In this document: positions 1 to 5,353 of the stretch, one piece after another | Position numbering within the stretch: the first letter of the stretch is position 1 | How the letters are laid out: each line of letters opens with the position of its first letter | Assembly: GCA_013694885.1 (NCBI GenBank) | Contig: JACDBO010000194.1 | Span: forward strand, 1-5,353 | DNA length: 5,353 nucleotides | Direction of reading: 5' to 3' | Origin: Chloroflexia bacterium | GTDB taxonomy: Bacteria; Chloroflexota; Chloroflexia; Thermomicrobiales; UBA6265 | Position numbers and translations under genes: made by a program | Notes under the pieces: generated by a model | What the model saw: only the letters and a program-made list of their open reading frames with translations | The model's database searches: none | Told to the model about the DNA's origin: nothing

Positions 1-1771
1 CCGGCTCATAGTGCGCAAAAATCCTCCGGTACAAGTCGCAGCGGGCCAGCAGCTCGTCGTGGGTGCCCTGGTCGATGAGGCGGCCCTGGCGGATGAGCAG
101 GACCTTGTCGGCCCAGCGGATCTGGGACAGGCGGTGGGTGATCAGCAGCGTCGTGCGGCCTTTGAGAATGCGGTGGATCGCCTGCTGGATCTCGTCCTCG
201 GTGGCGCTGTCGATGGCGCTGGTCGAGTCGTCGAGCATCAGGATGCGCGGCGAGGTCAGCAGCGCACGGGCGATTGCCAGGCGCTGCCGCTGGCCGCCGG
301 AGAGGGTCACGCCGCGCTCGCCGATGACCGTCTCGTACCCCTTCTCCAACTCGACGATGAAGCCGTGGGCCTGGGCATCCCTGGCGGCCTCGACCACCGC
401 CGCGCGGTCTGCCCGCTGGCCTAGGCTGAAGCCGATGTTCTCGGCCACGCTGCGAGAGAAGAGGGTGATGTCCTGCTCGATCGTCGAGATCTGCGAGCGC
501 AGCGCGTCCAGATCCCAGTCGCGGACATCGACGCCGTCGACCAGGATGCGGCCGGACTGTACGTCGTAGATGCGGTTGACGAGCTTGGTGAGCGTGCTCT
601 TGCCGGAGCCGGTCTCGCCGACGATGGCGACCGTCTGCCCCGGCTCAGCGGTGAACGAGAGGTCCTCGATCACCGGCTCGCCGCCGTAACTGAAGGTAAC
701 GCGATCGAACTCGATCTGCCCGGTAATCTCGCCGCTGTGCCCGCCGGCGTTCTGGTCGAGCTCGGTCTTCTCCCGCATCAGTTCGAGGATGCGCCGCGAG
801 CTGGCGAGACCGGTCTGGATCATCGAGAAGGTGAAGATCGAGATGTTGGTCGGGAAGCTCAGTTGGGCGACCAGGCCCAGGTAGGCGACCAGCCCGCCGA
901 TGCTCAGATCGCCGGCTCGCACCAGCCACAAGCCGTGCAGCAGCGCGCCGGCGGTGGCCACTGCCAGGACGAGGGTTGGCAGGTACCATGCCTGGACGAT
1001 GCCCTGCCGGACCGAGGCGTCGCGGTTGCGCCGGGCGTCGCCATCGAACCGCGTCCGCTCCTGCGCCTCTTGCCCGGTCGCCTTGATGACCTCGACGCCG
1101 CGGACGGCCTCATTCAAGCCGGCATTGAGCACGCCGAACTCCCGCCGCATCTCCTCCGAGACGGGGGTGAGGCGGCGCAGGTAGTCGCGCAGGGCAATGA
1201 AGAAGCCGACGAGGAAGAGGCATGGCACCAGCAGCAGCCGCCAGTCGAGGATGGCGATGAAGATGAATGGGACGAAGAGCGCCGTCATGGAGTCGACCAC
1301 GAGGTCGAGACCGGGCGAGATCATGTAGTTGAGCTGGCGGACATCGTTGGTGGCCCGCGCCATCAGGTCGCCGACGCGCTGCCGGTTGTGAAACGTCTGG
1401 CTCTTGCCGAGCAGGCTGATGAACAGCTCTTCGCGCGCATCGCGCTCGAACCGCTTGCCGACGAACTCGATCGCGTAGCGGGCGGCGACATCGAGCGCGG
1501 CGCGCACGACGACGATCACGGTCAGCGCGATCGCGATCTCGACCAGCGCGCTTTGCGGGTCGGAACCGCCGAGCACCTGATCGAATGCGCGCCCGGTGTA
1601 GCCGGGGATGAGACTATTGAAGACCGACGCCAGGATCGAGCCGCCGAGGAAGACCGCCATCAGCCGGGGATGCCGCAGCAAGTGCGAGAGCACCCACCGC
1701 ACGGCCCCCCGCCGGTCATACGCCCGCCGGCCACCAACGCTGAACTCGGCGCTCCCATCGGGCGACGGCAT
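1..1771 (-). CDS. ABC exporter half-transporter (permease + ATPase), C-terminus cut by window edge
   Basis: The protein couples ATP hydrolysis to export across the inner membrane. The reading frame is open for 590 codons and leaves the left edge without a stop; family length suggests few residues are missing. The N-terminal half is membrane-spanning, with hydrophobic segments near residues 37-58, 75-93, 155-175, 178-196, 262-283 and 288-315. The C-terminal half is a complete ATPase domain: Walker A GETGSGKS (385-392, Lys391), Q-loop Gln433, signature LSGGQ (490-494), Walker B ILMLDD (510-515), D-loop SAID (518-521) and switch His546. The usual catalytic glutamate after Walker B is Asp515. In families such as BmrC, LmrC and TM287 this marks the degenerate half of a heterodimeric exporter, so a partner gene is expected just left of the window. 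The start is uncertain. ATG at 1771 is preferred, with GTG at 1702 or 1843 in frame; none has a strong Shine-Dalgarno site. The exported substrate is unknown; multidrug or lipid are both possible. Confidence 0.95.
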   Translation of the reverse strand, partial: MPSPDGSAEFSVGGRRAYDRRGAVRWVLSHLLRHPRLMAVFLGGSILASVFNSLIPGYTGRAFDQVLGGSDPQSALVEIAIALTVIVVVRAALDVAARYAIEFVGKRFERDAREELFISLLGKSQTFHNRQRVGDLMARATNDVRQLNYMISPGLDLVVDSMTALFVPFIFIAILDWRLLLVPCLFLVGFFIALRDYLRRLTPVSEEMRREFGVLNAGLNEAVRGVEVIKATGQEAQERTRFDGDARRNRDASVRQGIVQAWYLPTLVLAVATAGALLHGLWLVRAGDLSIGGLVAYLGLVAQLSFPTNISIFTFSMIQTGLASSRRILELMREKTELDQNAGGHSGEITGQIEFDRVTFSYGGEPVIEDLSFTAEPGQTVAIVGETGSGKSTLTKLVNRIYDVQSGRILVDGVDVRDWDLDALRSQISTIEQDITLFSRSVAENIGFSLGQRADRAAVVEAARDAQAHGFIVELEKGYETVIGERGVTLSGGQRQRLAIARALLTSPRILMLDDSTSAIDSATEDEIQQAIHRILKGRTTLLITHRLSQIRWADKVLLIRQGRLIDQGTHDELLARCDLYRRIFAHYEP

Positions 1772-1786
1772 CGGCGATGCCGTCGC
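1762..1786. repeat. Perfect inverted repeat (12-bp arms) over the exporter start codon
   Basis: The arms GCGACGGCATCG and CGATGCCGTCGC are perfect reverse complements separated by one base. In the minus-strand transcript this can fold as an 11-bp GC-rich stem with a three-base loop. The proposed ATG (1769-1771) lies inside the 3' arm and would be sequestered. It may be a translational control hairpin, a protein-binding palindrome, or a sign that the true start is the GTG at 1702. Confidence 0.7.
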
Positions 1787-1923
1787 GCTCGTTGCGGAAG
1801 AGGCCAACGTGAAACTCCCAAAAGACGAAGCGACACTCTTCACGGTGCCAACTGCTCACGGTCGGCAACGCATCAACGCAATGGTACCGCTCGACGGGGG
1901 AGAAGATGTGGCGGGAATGGGCA

Positions 1924-1937
1924 CGAACGCATGTTCG
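1924..1937. promoter_or_regulatory. Candidate operator, LexA/SOS-box-like palindrome CGAAC-N4-GTTCG
   Basis: The 14-bp sequence CGAACGCATGTTCG has perfect 5-bp arms around GCAT. It matches the GAAC-N4-GTTC core of the Gram-positive and actinobacterial LexA box. It begins 12 bp downstream of the candidate -10 element of the exporter promoter, over the expected first transcribed bases, where a bound repressor would block initiation. LexA binding is inferred from the pattern alone, and another repressor is possible. Confidence 0.4.
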
Positions 1938-1948
1938 CCAACGCCACC

Positions 1949-1977
1949 AGAGTAGCACGGAGACTCTTGTTTGTCAG
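1949..1977 (-). promoter_or_regulatory. Candidate sigma-70-type promoter for the ABC exporter
   Basis: Read on the minus strand, CTGACA (1977-1972, five of six matches to the -35 consensus) is followed by a 17-bp spacer and TACTCT (1954-1949), preceded by TGC, which gives an extended -10 pattern (TGnTAnnnT). The -10 hexamer alone is weak, with three of six matches. The transcript would begin near 1942 and carry a leader of about 170 bases to the ATG at 1771. The 257-bp stretch 1772-2028 holds this promoter, the palindrome at 1924-1937 and the start-codon hairpin. I see no convincing separate gene in it. Confidence 0.4.
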
Positions 1978-2028
1978 CAGGTCAAAGACATCGCTCGCCG
2001 AACGCGAACCGCGATGCCTTGGCTCCGC

Positions 2029-2277
2029 TCAGGAAACCGCCGGCACCTTCGACTCCGCCAGAAGCCGTGCCCGCAAGCGCTTCAGCAAATCGGCGGGGGA
2101 GACTGGCTCATCCTCTTCATCGAACCGCCAGAGATCGGGCGAGGCAGGAATGAGGTCTCACCTGTCGAAGCGGAGAAACTCGTCGATCTCGACGCCGACG
2201 ATCTCGCCAGTCGCCTTCCCCCCCTGCACCAGCTCGGTCCCATGCCAAATTATGCAACCGTCGAGATCATGTCGCAT
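2029..2277 (-). pseudogene. Small unrecognised gene split by an in-frame TGA
   Basis: From ATG at 2277 the frame reads 39 codons, including the stretch GEIVGVEIDEFLRFDR, and stops at TGA (2160-2158). The same frame then stays open for 42 more codons, beginning DLIPASPDLWRFDEEDEP and continuing into a basic helix-like stretch SPADLLKRLRARLLAESK, before TGA at 2031-2029. Both halves look like ordinary protein, with charged and hydrophobic residues mixed and no low complexity. The second half has no good start codon, so a single ancestral gene of about 82 codons with one nonsense change is the simplest reading; CGA or TGG to TGA would each do it. The ATG is 16 bp past the nucleotidyltransferase stop, suggesting translational coupling. 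A run of seven G on the coding strand (2224-2218) lies in the first half, but the frame is intact across it. I do not recognise the family. The IVGVEI stretch recalls the strand ending DUF2283-type proteins, but this is weak. Sequencing error or a functional 39-residue product are alternatives. Confidence 0.55.
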
Positions 2278-2293
2278 CCCCGTGTCTCTGCGG

Positions 2294-3118
2294 TCAACTC
2301 GCAACGAGCGAGCGGACGAAATCGAGCCAGCGATGCACCTGGCGCTTCGACTCGACCGGAGGCACGACGCCGTGTTGCCGGAGTTCGGGTTCCGTTGCTA
2401 AGACCGTTGCGATGGCGGCGTCGAGGAACTGAAGCTGCTCCTCAGCCGATATCGGCAGCACATCGGGCAGCGGGGAGTGCCGCAGATCATCGAAATCCGG
2501 CGGTGCGCTATGGTCGAGGAGCCAGCGCAGGGTGCGTTGGAGCTGGTCCAGGGACTCAATGGAGCGATGGACCGAACGGTGCTTGCCTCGCGCGACCGCT
2601 TTGACGGCGAGCATTACGGTCGCCCAGAAAAGGACGACCTGCTCCTCCAGCCGCGCACGGAGTTCAGCGGGAGCCAGCTTGCCTGGCGGTTGCCTTGTCG
2701 GAATTGGCCACTGCTCGAACAAAAGCTGTGTCGTTATCGGCCGCGTCGCGTGAGATGCGGCCTGCCAGTACCAATCCACCTGGTGCGCACCCGTGTCGCC
2801 GGGGAAGTGCGTGAACAGGTAGGCGCCACCGCGCGATGCGTTCCGCGGCTCCTCGATCACTAGGCACGGCTCGGCGATGCTGGCGACGAAGTCCCGTGGA
2901 TCGGCCGCGATCGATGCAATCGCGTCATTCTCCACGATCACCCAGAGGTCGAGGTCGCTCAACGCATCGGCATCGCCACGCCCGAGCGAGCCGGCGAGCC
3001 AGGCCGCGACCACCCGCTCGTCGGCGCGGAGCGTTTCCATGATCGTCGCCAGCAGATCATCGCGCTCCTTCTGCCTCTGGTGGAGCAGGGCTCGTCGGCA
3101 CTTCTCAGCGCCCGTCAT
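2294..3118 (-). CDS. Nucleotidyltransferase of the aminoglycoside/lincosamide NTase fold
   Basis: The 274-residue product has the polymerase-beta-type nucleotidyltransferase signature: GS at 43-44, GRGD just after, then SDLDLWV with the metal-binding Asp55 and Asp57. A likely third carboxylate is Asp115 in QVDWYW. A helical C-terminal region (about 155-245) contains a conserved-looking stretch around VVLFWATVMLAVKAVARGK, as in AadK- and Lnu-like antibiotic-modifying enzymes. Such enzymes transfer AMP or another nucleotide from NTP to a hydroxyl of a small molecule; the substrate here is unknown, and many chromosomal homologues are not resistance genes. The start is set at ATG 3118 because it leaves a normal-length helix before the GS motif. 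A GTG at 3190 is in frame and would add 24 Arg/Glu-rich residues. Neither start has a clear ribosome site. The gene lies 101 bp downstream of the methyltransferase stop, on the same strand, and is probably co-transcribed with it. Confidence 0.88.
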   Translation of the reverse strand: MTGAEKCRRALLHQRQKERDDLLATIMETLRADERVVAAWLAGSLGRGDADALSDLDLWVIVENDAIASIAADPRDFVASIAEPCLVIEEPRNASRGGAYLFTHFPGDTGAHQVDWYWQAASHATRPITTQLLFEQWPIPTRQPPGKLAPAELRARLEEQVVLFWATVMLAVKAVARGKHRSVHRSIESLDQLQRTLRWLLDHSAPPDFDDLRHSPLPDVLPISAEEQLQFLDAAIATVLATEPELRQHGVVPPVESKRQVHRWLDFVRSLVAS

Positions 3119-3131
3119 GGAGTCGGTGCGT

Positions 3132-3176
3132 TCACGTCGCCGTCCAGGTGCGACGCGCAGCTCTTGGTCTCGACAT
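3132..3176 (-). CDS. Possible 14-codon leader ORF upstream of the nucleotidyltransferase
   Basis: ATG at 3176 opens a 14-codon frame (MSRPRAARRTWTAT, then TGA at 3134-3132), one base out of register with the nucleotidyltransferase frame. It has an excellent Shine-Dalgarno sequence. Its stop lies 13 bp before the nucleotidyltransferase ATG, close enough for re-initiation. It could be a leader peptide, a coupling ORF, the remnant of an N-terminus lost by frameshift, or chance. Four of its 14 residues are Arg. Confidence 0.3.
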   Translation of the reverse strand: MSRPRAARRTWTAT

Positions 3177-3182
3177 CGTTCA

Positions 3183-3188
3183 CCCTCC
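3183..3188 (-). promoter_or_regulatory. Strong Shine-Dalgarno site (GGAGGG) for the 14-codon leader ORF
   Basis: GGAGGG on the minus strand sits six bases before the ATG at 3176. This is the only strong ribosome site between the methyltransferase stop and the nucleotidyltransferase. It is too far from the ATG at 3118 to serve it directly. Confidence 0.5.
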
Positions 3189-3219
3189 ACACGACGCTAG
3201 CAGCCATCCAGATTCTTCA

Positions 3220-4263
3220 TCACTTCTCGGCCAGCATGATGAAGCGCGTTGGGAGCGGCTGGTCCGCCACCCGTGGGTTGGCGAAACCGGCTTCTTCGAG
3301 CAGCGCCCTCAGCTCTCCCTGCGTGATCGCGCCGCAGCCGACCTGCGCCTCATGGATCTGCACGCCGGCCAGCGCCTTGTAGACGGGATGAGCGCGGTAT
3401 TCGGCCGGCGAGTCGGGGTAGGGTAGCTCGGACACGATGACGGTGCCGCCCGGCTTGAGTGCGCGACGGGTACGTCGCAGCACGTTGCGGTATTCCGCTG
3501 GTCCGCCCGTTTCGTGCAGGACGATGTTCATCACCACCAGGTCGTACACATCTTCGTCCGCCAGTTCGTTCGCGTCGCCGTGGCGAATCTCGACCCGGTC
3601 ATCTACGCCGGCATCCTCCAACGTCCGGCGCGCGAGCTCGATGCTGGAGGGGTCGAACTCGATACCGACTATCCGGCTCCTGGGGAAGCGCTTGGCAAGG
3701 TGGGCCAGCGCGTAGCCACCGCCCGGCCCGATTTCGAGCACCGTGCCGCCCGTCTCCAGGCCAGCCAGTGCCTCGGGAGCCTGAGGCAGCACGTGTTCGG
3801 TTACCACCACCGCGTCGGGCTTGGTCAGGTTTTTGAGCGCTTCGAGCAGCCACGGGTCGTGCTCGTTACGCGGCCAGACTCGGCCGGTGCGCAGCGAATC
3901 GGGGAAGGCGCGGTAGTCTTCATAGAGCGCCGTGTAGAACTGGAGCCGGCCACCCATGAACTGAGGGTCCGTCGCGTCCAGCAGAAGCGCCTCCATGTGC
4001 GGCGCCAACCGGTAGCCCGACTCCTGGTCCCAGTCGACAAGCTCGAAGGCGTAGGCCGCCCGGCACCAGACGCGGACGTACCGCGGTTGATAATCGAGCC
4101 GCTCAGCCAGAGTATCCTCTCGGATCCCGCCCGGACCGGCGGTGGCGATGGTCCGAAAGAGCTCGGCTTTGAGGCCAACATCGATGATCCACGCAGCCTG
4201 GTTGCCGAGAAGGTAGTCGAACAGCTTTTGCCACTGGGCGCGCTTTGCGTCCGTCTCCGCCAT
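3220..4263 (-). CDS. Class I SAM-dependent methyltransferase with N-terminal winged-helix-like domain
   Basis: The 347-residue enzyme should transfer a methyl group from S-adenosylmethionine to an unknown acceptor in the cytoplasm. The Rossmann domain shows motif I VLEIGPGGGYA (175-185), the acidic ribose-binding residue Glu202 in VGIEFD, Asp230 in HGDANE, a post-motif strand YDLVVMNIVLHE (about 240-251) and motif III LKPGG (269-273). The first 90 residues (about 12-95) resemble the winged-helix dimerisation region of small-molecule O-methyltransferases, ending in a YRLAPHMEALL segment. This argues for a natural-product-type or other small-molecule acceptor rather than rRNA, but is not decisive. 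The start is ATG 4263 because GGAGG lies six bases upstream; an in-frame ATG at 4317 would add 18 residues and lacks this support. It is the first gene of the minus-strand run, with the nucleotidyltransferase next. Confidence 0.92.
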   Translation of the reverse strand: MAETDAKRAQWQKLFDYLLGNQAAWIIDVGLKAELFRTIATAGPGGIREDTLAERLDYQPRYVRVWCRAAYAFELVDWDQESGYRLAPHMEALLLDATDPQFMGGRLQFYTALYEDYRAFPDSLRTGRVWPRNEHDPWLLEALKNLTKPDAVVVTEHVLPQAPEALAGLETGGTVLEIGPGGGYALAHLAKRFPRSRIVGIEFDPSSIELARRTLEDAGVDDRVEIRHGDANELADEDVYDLVVMNIVLHETGGPAEYRNVLRRTRRALKPGGTVIVSELPYPDSPAEYRAHPVYKALAGVQIHEAQVGCGAITQGELRALLEEAGFANPRVADQPLPTRFIMLAEK

Positions 4264-4269
4264 AGGGAA

Positions 4270-4274
4270 CCTCC
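4270..4274 (-). promoter_or_regulatory. Shine-Dalgarno site (GGAGG) of the methyltransferase
   Basis: GGAGG on the minus strand lies six bases before the ATG at 4263. It decides this start over the in-frame ATG at 4317. Confidence 0.8.
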
Positions 4275-4476
4275 GCGCCGAGAACCGTCGAACGTGGCTT
4301 GCGCCGCGCCATTCCATCTGACCCTGCTGGTGCCGATGACGGCTACGCTACCGCCGTTTCCTGACGGACGCAAGCGATGCCCCAAGAAGGATCATCAGGG
4401 AAAGAGTAGACTGCCAAAAAGCGGTCAGTGGTGCGCCGCGCCGTGACTGGACCGGTCACGCGATGGGGGTTCTCTT
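4275..4476. other. Divergent intergenic region between methyltransferase and Uma2 genes
   Basis: Both flanking genes are transcribed away from this stretch, so it should carry two promoters. For the plus strand, TAGACT (4407-4412) matches four of six -10 positions, but there is no good -35 at 16-18 bp. For the minus strand, TTGGCA (4417-4412) is a fair -35 without a good -10. Neither is convincing. The only clear structure is the near-palindrome at 4443-4459. Confidence 0.4.
4443..4459. repeat. Near-perfect 17-bp palindrome just upstream of the Uma2 gene
   Basis: GTGACTGGACCGGTCAC has arms GTGACTGG and CCGGTCAC around a central A. One position is a mismatch in DNA and a G-U pair in RNA. It ends 17 bp before the Uma2 ATG and five bp before its G-run ribosome site, so it could be an operator or a small 5'-leader hairpin. 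Confidence 0.4.
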
Positions 4477-5100
4477 ATGGTCAAGACGGTGGAACGAACC
4501 GAAGCGGTGGCGGCGCAGGACGTGCCAGCGCCGGTGACGCTCCGGTTGCGGCCGGTGATCGAGATGACGCCGGACCAACTGCTGGAGATCTCGTCGCTCA
4601 ACCGCGACCTGCGCCTGGAGATGACCGCCGAAGGAGAGCTGATCGTCATGGCGCCAGCGGGCACGGAGACCGGTTGGATGAATGGCAGGATCGGCGTTCG
4701 ACTCGGACTTTGGGCGGAGCGGGATGGCACGGGCGTTTACGGTGATTCCTCGACCGGCTTCACGCTTAATGGCAACGCGGTGCGTTCACCCGACGCCTCG
4801 TGGGTTTTGTGCTCACGTCTGGATGCCCTCAGTCCTGAGCAGCGGCGCAAGTACGCTCCCCTTTGTCCGGACTTCGTCATCGAGCTGCGCTCGCCGAGTG
4901 ATCGCCTGAGCGTGGTTCAGGCCAAGATGCGGGAGTGGCTGGACAATGGGGCGCGGTTGGGGTGGCTGCTGGACCCGGACCACAAGCGCGTCTACGTCTA
5001 CCAGCCCGACACCGAGGCGCAACAGCTCGACGATCCGAAAGCACTCTCGGGCGATCCTGTCCTTCCCGGGTTTGTGCTGAACCTGGACGAGGTCTGGTAG
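4477..5100 (+). CDS. Uma2 family (DUF820) restriction-endonuclease-like protein
   Basis: The 207-residue protein fits the Uma2/DUF820 family, which has a PD-(D/E)XK nuclease fold and is found in many copies in Cyanobacteria, Chloroflexota and Deinococcota. The order is typical: an N-terminal helix region TPDQLLEISSLN (31-42), a beta region with RLEMTAEGELIVMAPAG (46-62), a core helix (about 66-82), the strand SPDASWV (104-110) and CPDFVIELRSPSD (130-142), followed by a helix holding Lys150. Asp106, Glu136 and Lys150 are the candidate catalytic residues, with the lysine displaced into the helix. The biological role of the family is poorly known; defence or mobile-element links are often suggested but not visible here. 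ATG 4477 has a G5 run seven bases upstream (4465-4469) as ribosome site. Length is normal and the gene looks intact. It stands alone on the plus strand. Confidence 0.92.
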   Translation: MVKTVERTEAVAAQDVPAPVTLRLRPVIEMTPDQLLEISSLNRDLRLEMTAEGELIVMAPAGTETGWMNGRIGVRLGLWAERDGTGVYGDSSTGFTLNGNAVRSPDASWVLCSRLDALSPEQRRKYAPLCPDFVIELRSPSDRLSVVQAKMREWLDNGARLGWLLDPDHKRVYVYQPDTEAQQLDDPKALSGDPVLPGFVLNLDEVW

Positions 5101-5119
5101 CGAATCTCCAGCGGCAATA

Positions 5120-5353
5120 TCAGTCTCGGAGTCTGGGCAGCACCTCGGCGGCGATCAGTTCGAGATTGGTGATATCGTCGAGCTCCAGCCACTGGAGCAT
5201 CACACCCTGGACCCCCATCGCGGCCAGCGCGGTGAGCTGCGCGACCGCTTGCTCCGGCGTGCCGATGATCGCGCCGCGCGCCCGAAGCTCGTCCGCCGAG
5301 CGCTCGCCGAGCTTGGCGCGGACCTCGTCCTCGCTGGCGGCGATCACGCCGCG
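5120..5353 (-). CDS. Luciferase-like monooxygenase / F420-dependent oxidoreductase, C-terminal end only
   Basis: Only the last 77 codons are present; the gene enters from the right edge. The visible part has the usual C-terminal pattern of the bacterial-luciferase-like (LLM) flavin or F420 oxidoreductases: a helix with an Arg/Glu-rich stretch, the signature IIGTPEQAVAQL, then a helix and the strand GVQGVMLQW, and a last helix ending VLPRLRD. In this family the GTPE segment starts a helix of the TIM barrel near the cofactor site. The MLQ-type strand and the ending suggest the F420-using branch, but the N-terminal half would be needed to tell F420 from FMN. It converges on the Uma2 gene with 19 bp between the stops, and no hairpin terminator is visible there. 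The GTG at 5347 is almost surely internal. Confidence 0.85.
   Translation of the reverse strand, partial: RGVIAASEDEVRAKLGERSADELRARGAIIGTPEQAVAQLTALAAMGVQGVMLQWLELDDITNLELIAAEVLPRLRD

Noticed and set aside
1716..1958. Minus-strand 80-codon frame between the broken small gene and the exporter
   Set aside because: Its GTG start falls inside the candidate -10 element, it has no ribosome site, it overlaps the exporter start by 56 bp, and its Trp/His/Arg-rich translation resembles nothing I know. Third-position GC is moderately high in its second half, so a decayed fragment cannot be fully excluded.
2029..2277. Selenocysteine reading of the in-frame TGA
   Set aside because: The residue context (FDR-TGA-DLIP) resembles no known selenoprotein active site, and no clear hairpin with an exposed loop follows the TGA.
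737..2401. Long plus-strand open frame of 554 codons
   Set aside because: It lies antisense to the ABC exporter, whose complete motif set fixes the coding strand. Its translation is rich in Asp, Arg, Gln and His with no recognisable domain, typical of a GC-rich antisense shadow.
3514..4446. Plus-strand open frame of 310 codons
   Set aside because: It is antisense to the methyltransferase, which has all SAM-binding motifs and a good ribosome site. The composition is that of a shadow frame.
5101..5119. Bidirectional terminator between the converging Uma2 and oxidoreductase genes
   Set aside because: The 19-bp gap and its flanks contain no inverted repeat with a T-tract.
1..5353. CRISPR array, insertion sequence, tRNA or rRNA
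   Set aside because: No regularly spaced direct repeats, no transposase motifs or terminal inverted repeats, and no tRNA-like TPsiC arm pattern or rRNA sequence was seen on either strand.

Overview
The window is GC-rich, tightly packed bacterial chromosome. An F420-type luciferase-like oxidoreductase, a Uma2-family nuclease, a DD-type ABC exporter half and strongly G/C-ending codons together suggest Chloroflexota, perhaps the Thermomicrobia/Sphaerobacter side. This is inferred from gene content and composition; no rRNA or marker gene is present.

Layout, left to right. At 1-1771 (minus strand, running off the left edge) is nearly all of a half-size ABC exporter, with its ATPase domain towards the edge. 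It is easy to miss because no stop codon lies inside the window. Its upstream region (1772-2028) holds a plausible promoter, a GAAC-N4-GTTC palindrome resembling a Gram-positive-type LexA box, and a 12-bp-arm inverted repeat that covers the proposed start codon. At 2029-2277 (minus) is a small unrecognised gene cut by one in-frame TGA. At 2294-3118 (minus) is an antibiotic-NTase-like nucleotidyltransferase. A 14-codon ORF with the best Shine-Dalgarno site of that interval lies just upstream of it. At 3220-4263 (minus) is a SAM-dependent methyltransferase with an N-terminal winged-helix-like region. A 213-bp divergent intergenic region follows, then a plus-strand Uma2-family (DUF820) nuclease-like protein at 4477-5100. 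The last gene, at 5120-5353 (minus), is the C-terminal end of a luciferase-like monooxygenase entering from the right edge.

Functional reading. The methyltransferase, nucleotidyltransferase, small broken gene and ABC exporter all point the same way and could form one transcriptional direction, although the exporter seems to have its own promoter. A methyltransferase, an antibiotic-NTase-fold enzyme and a multidrug-type exporter side by side would fit small-molecule modification and efflux, but no substrate can be read from the sequence. Uma2 and the oxidoreductase converge with only 19 bp between them and look unrelated to the rest. I did not find a convincing new multi-gene system. The most notable points are the TGA-split small gene and the layered control signals in front of the exporter.
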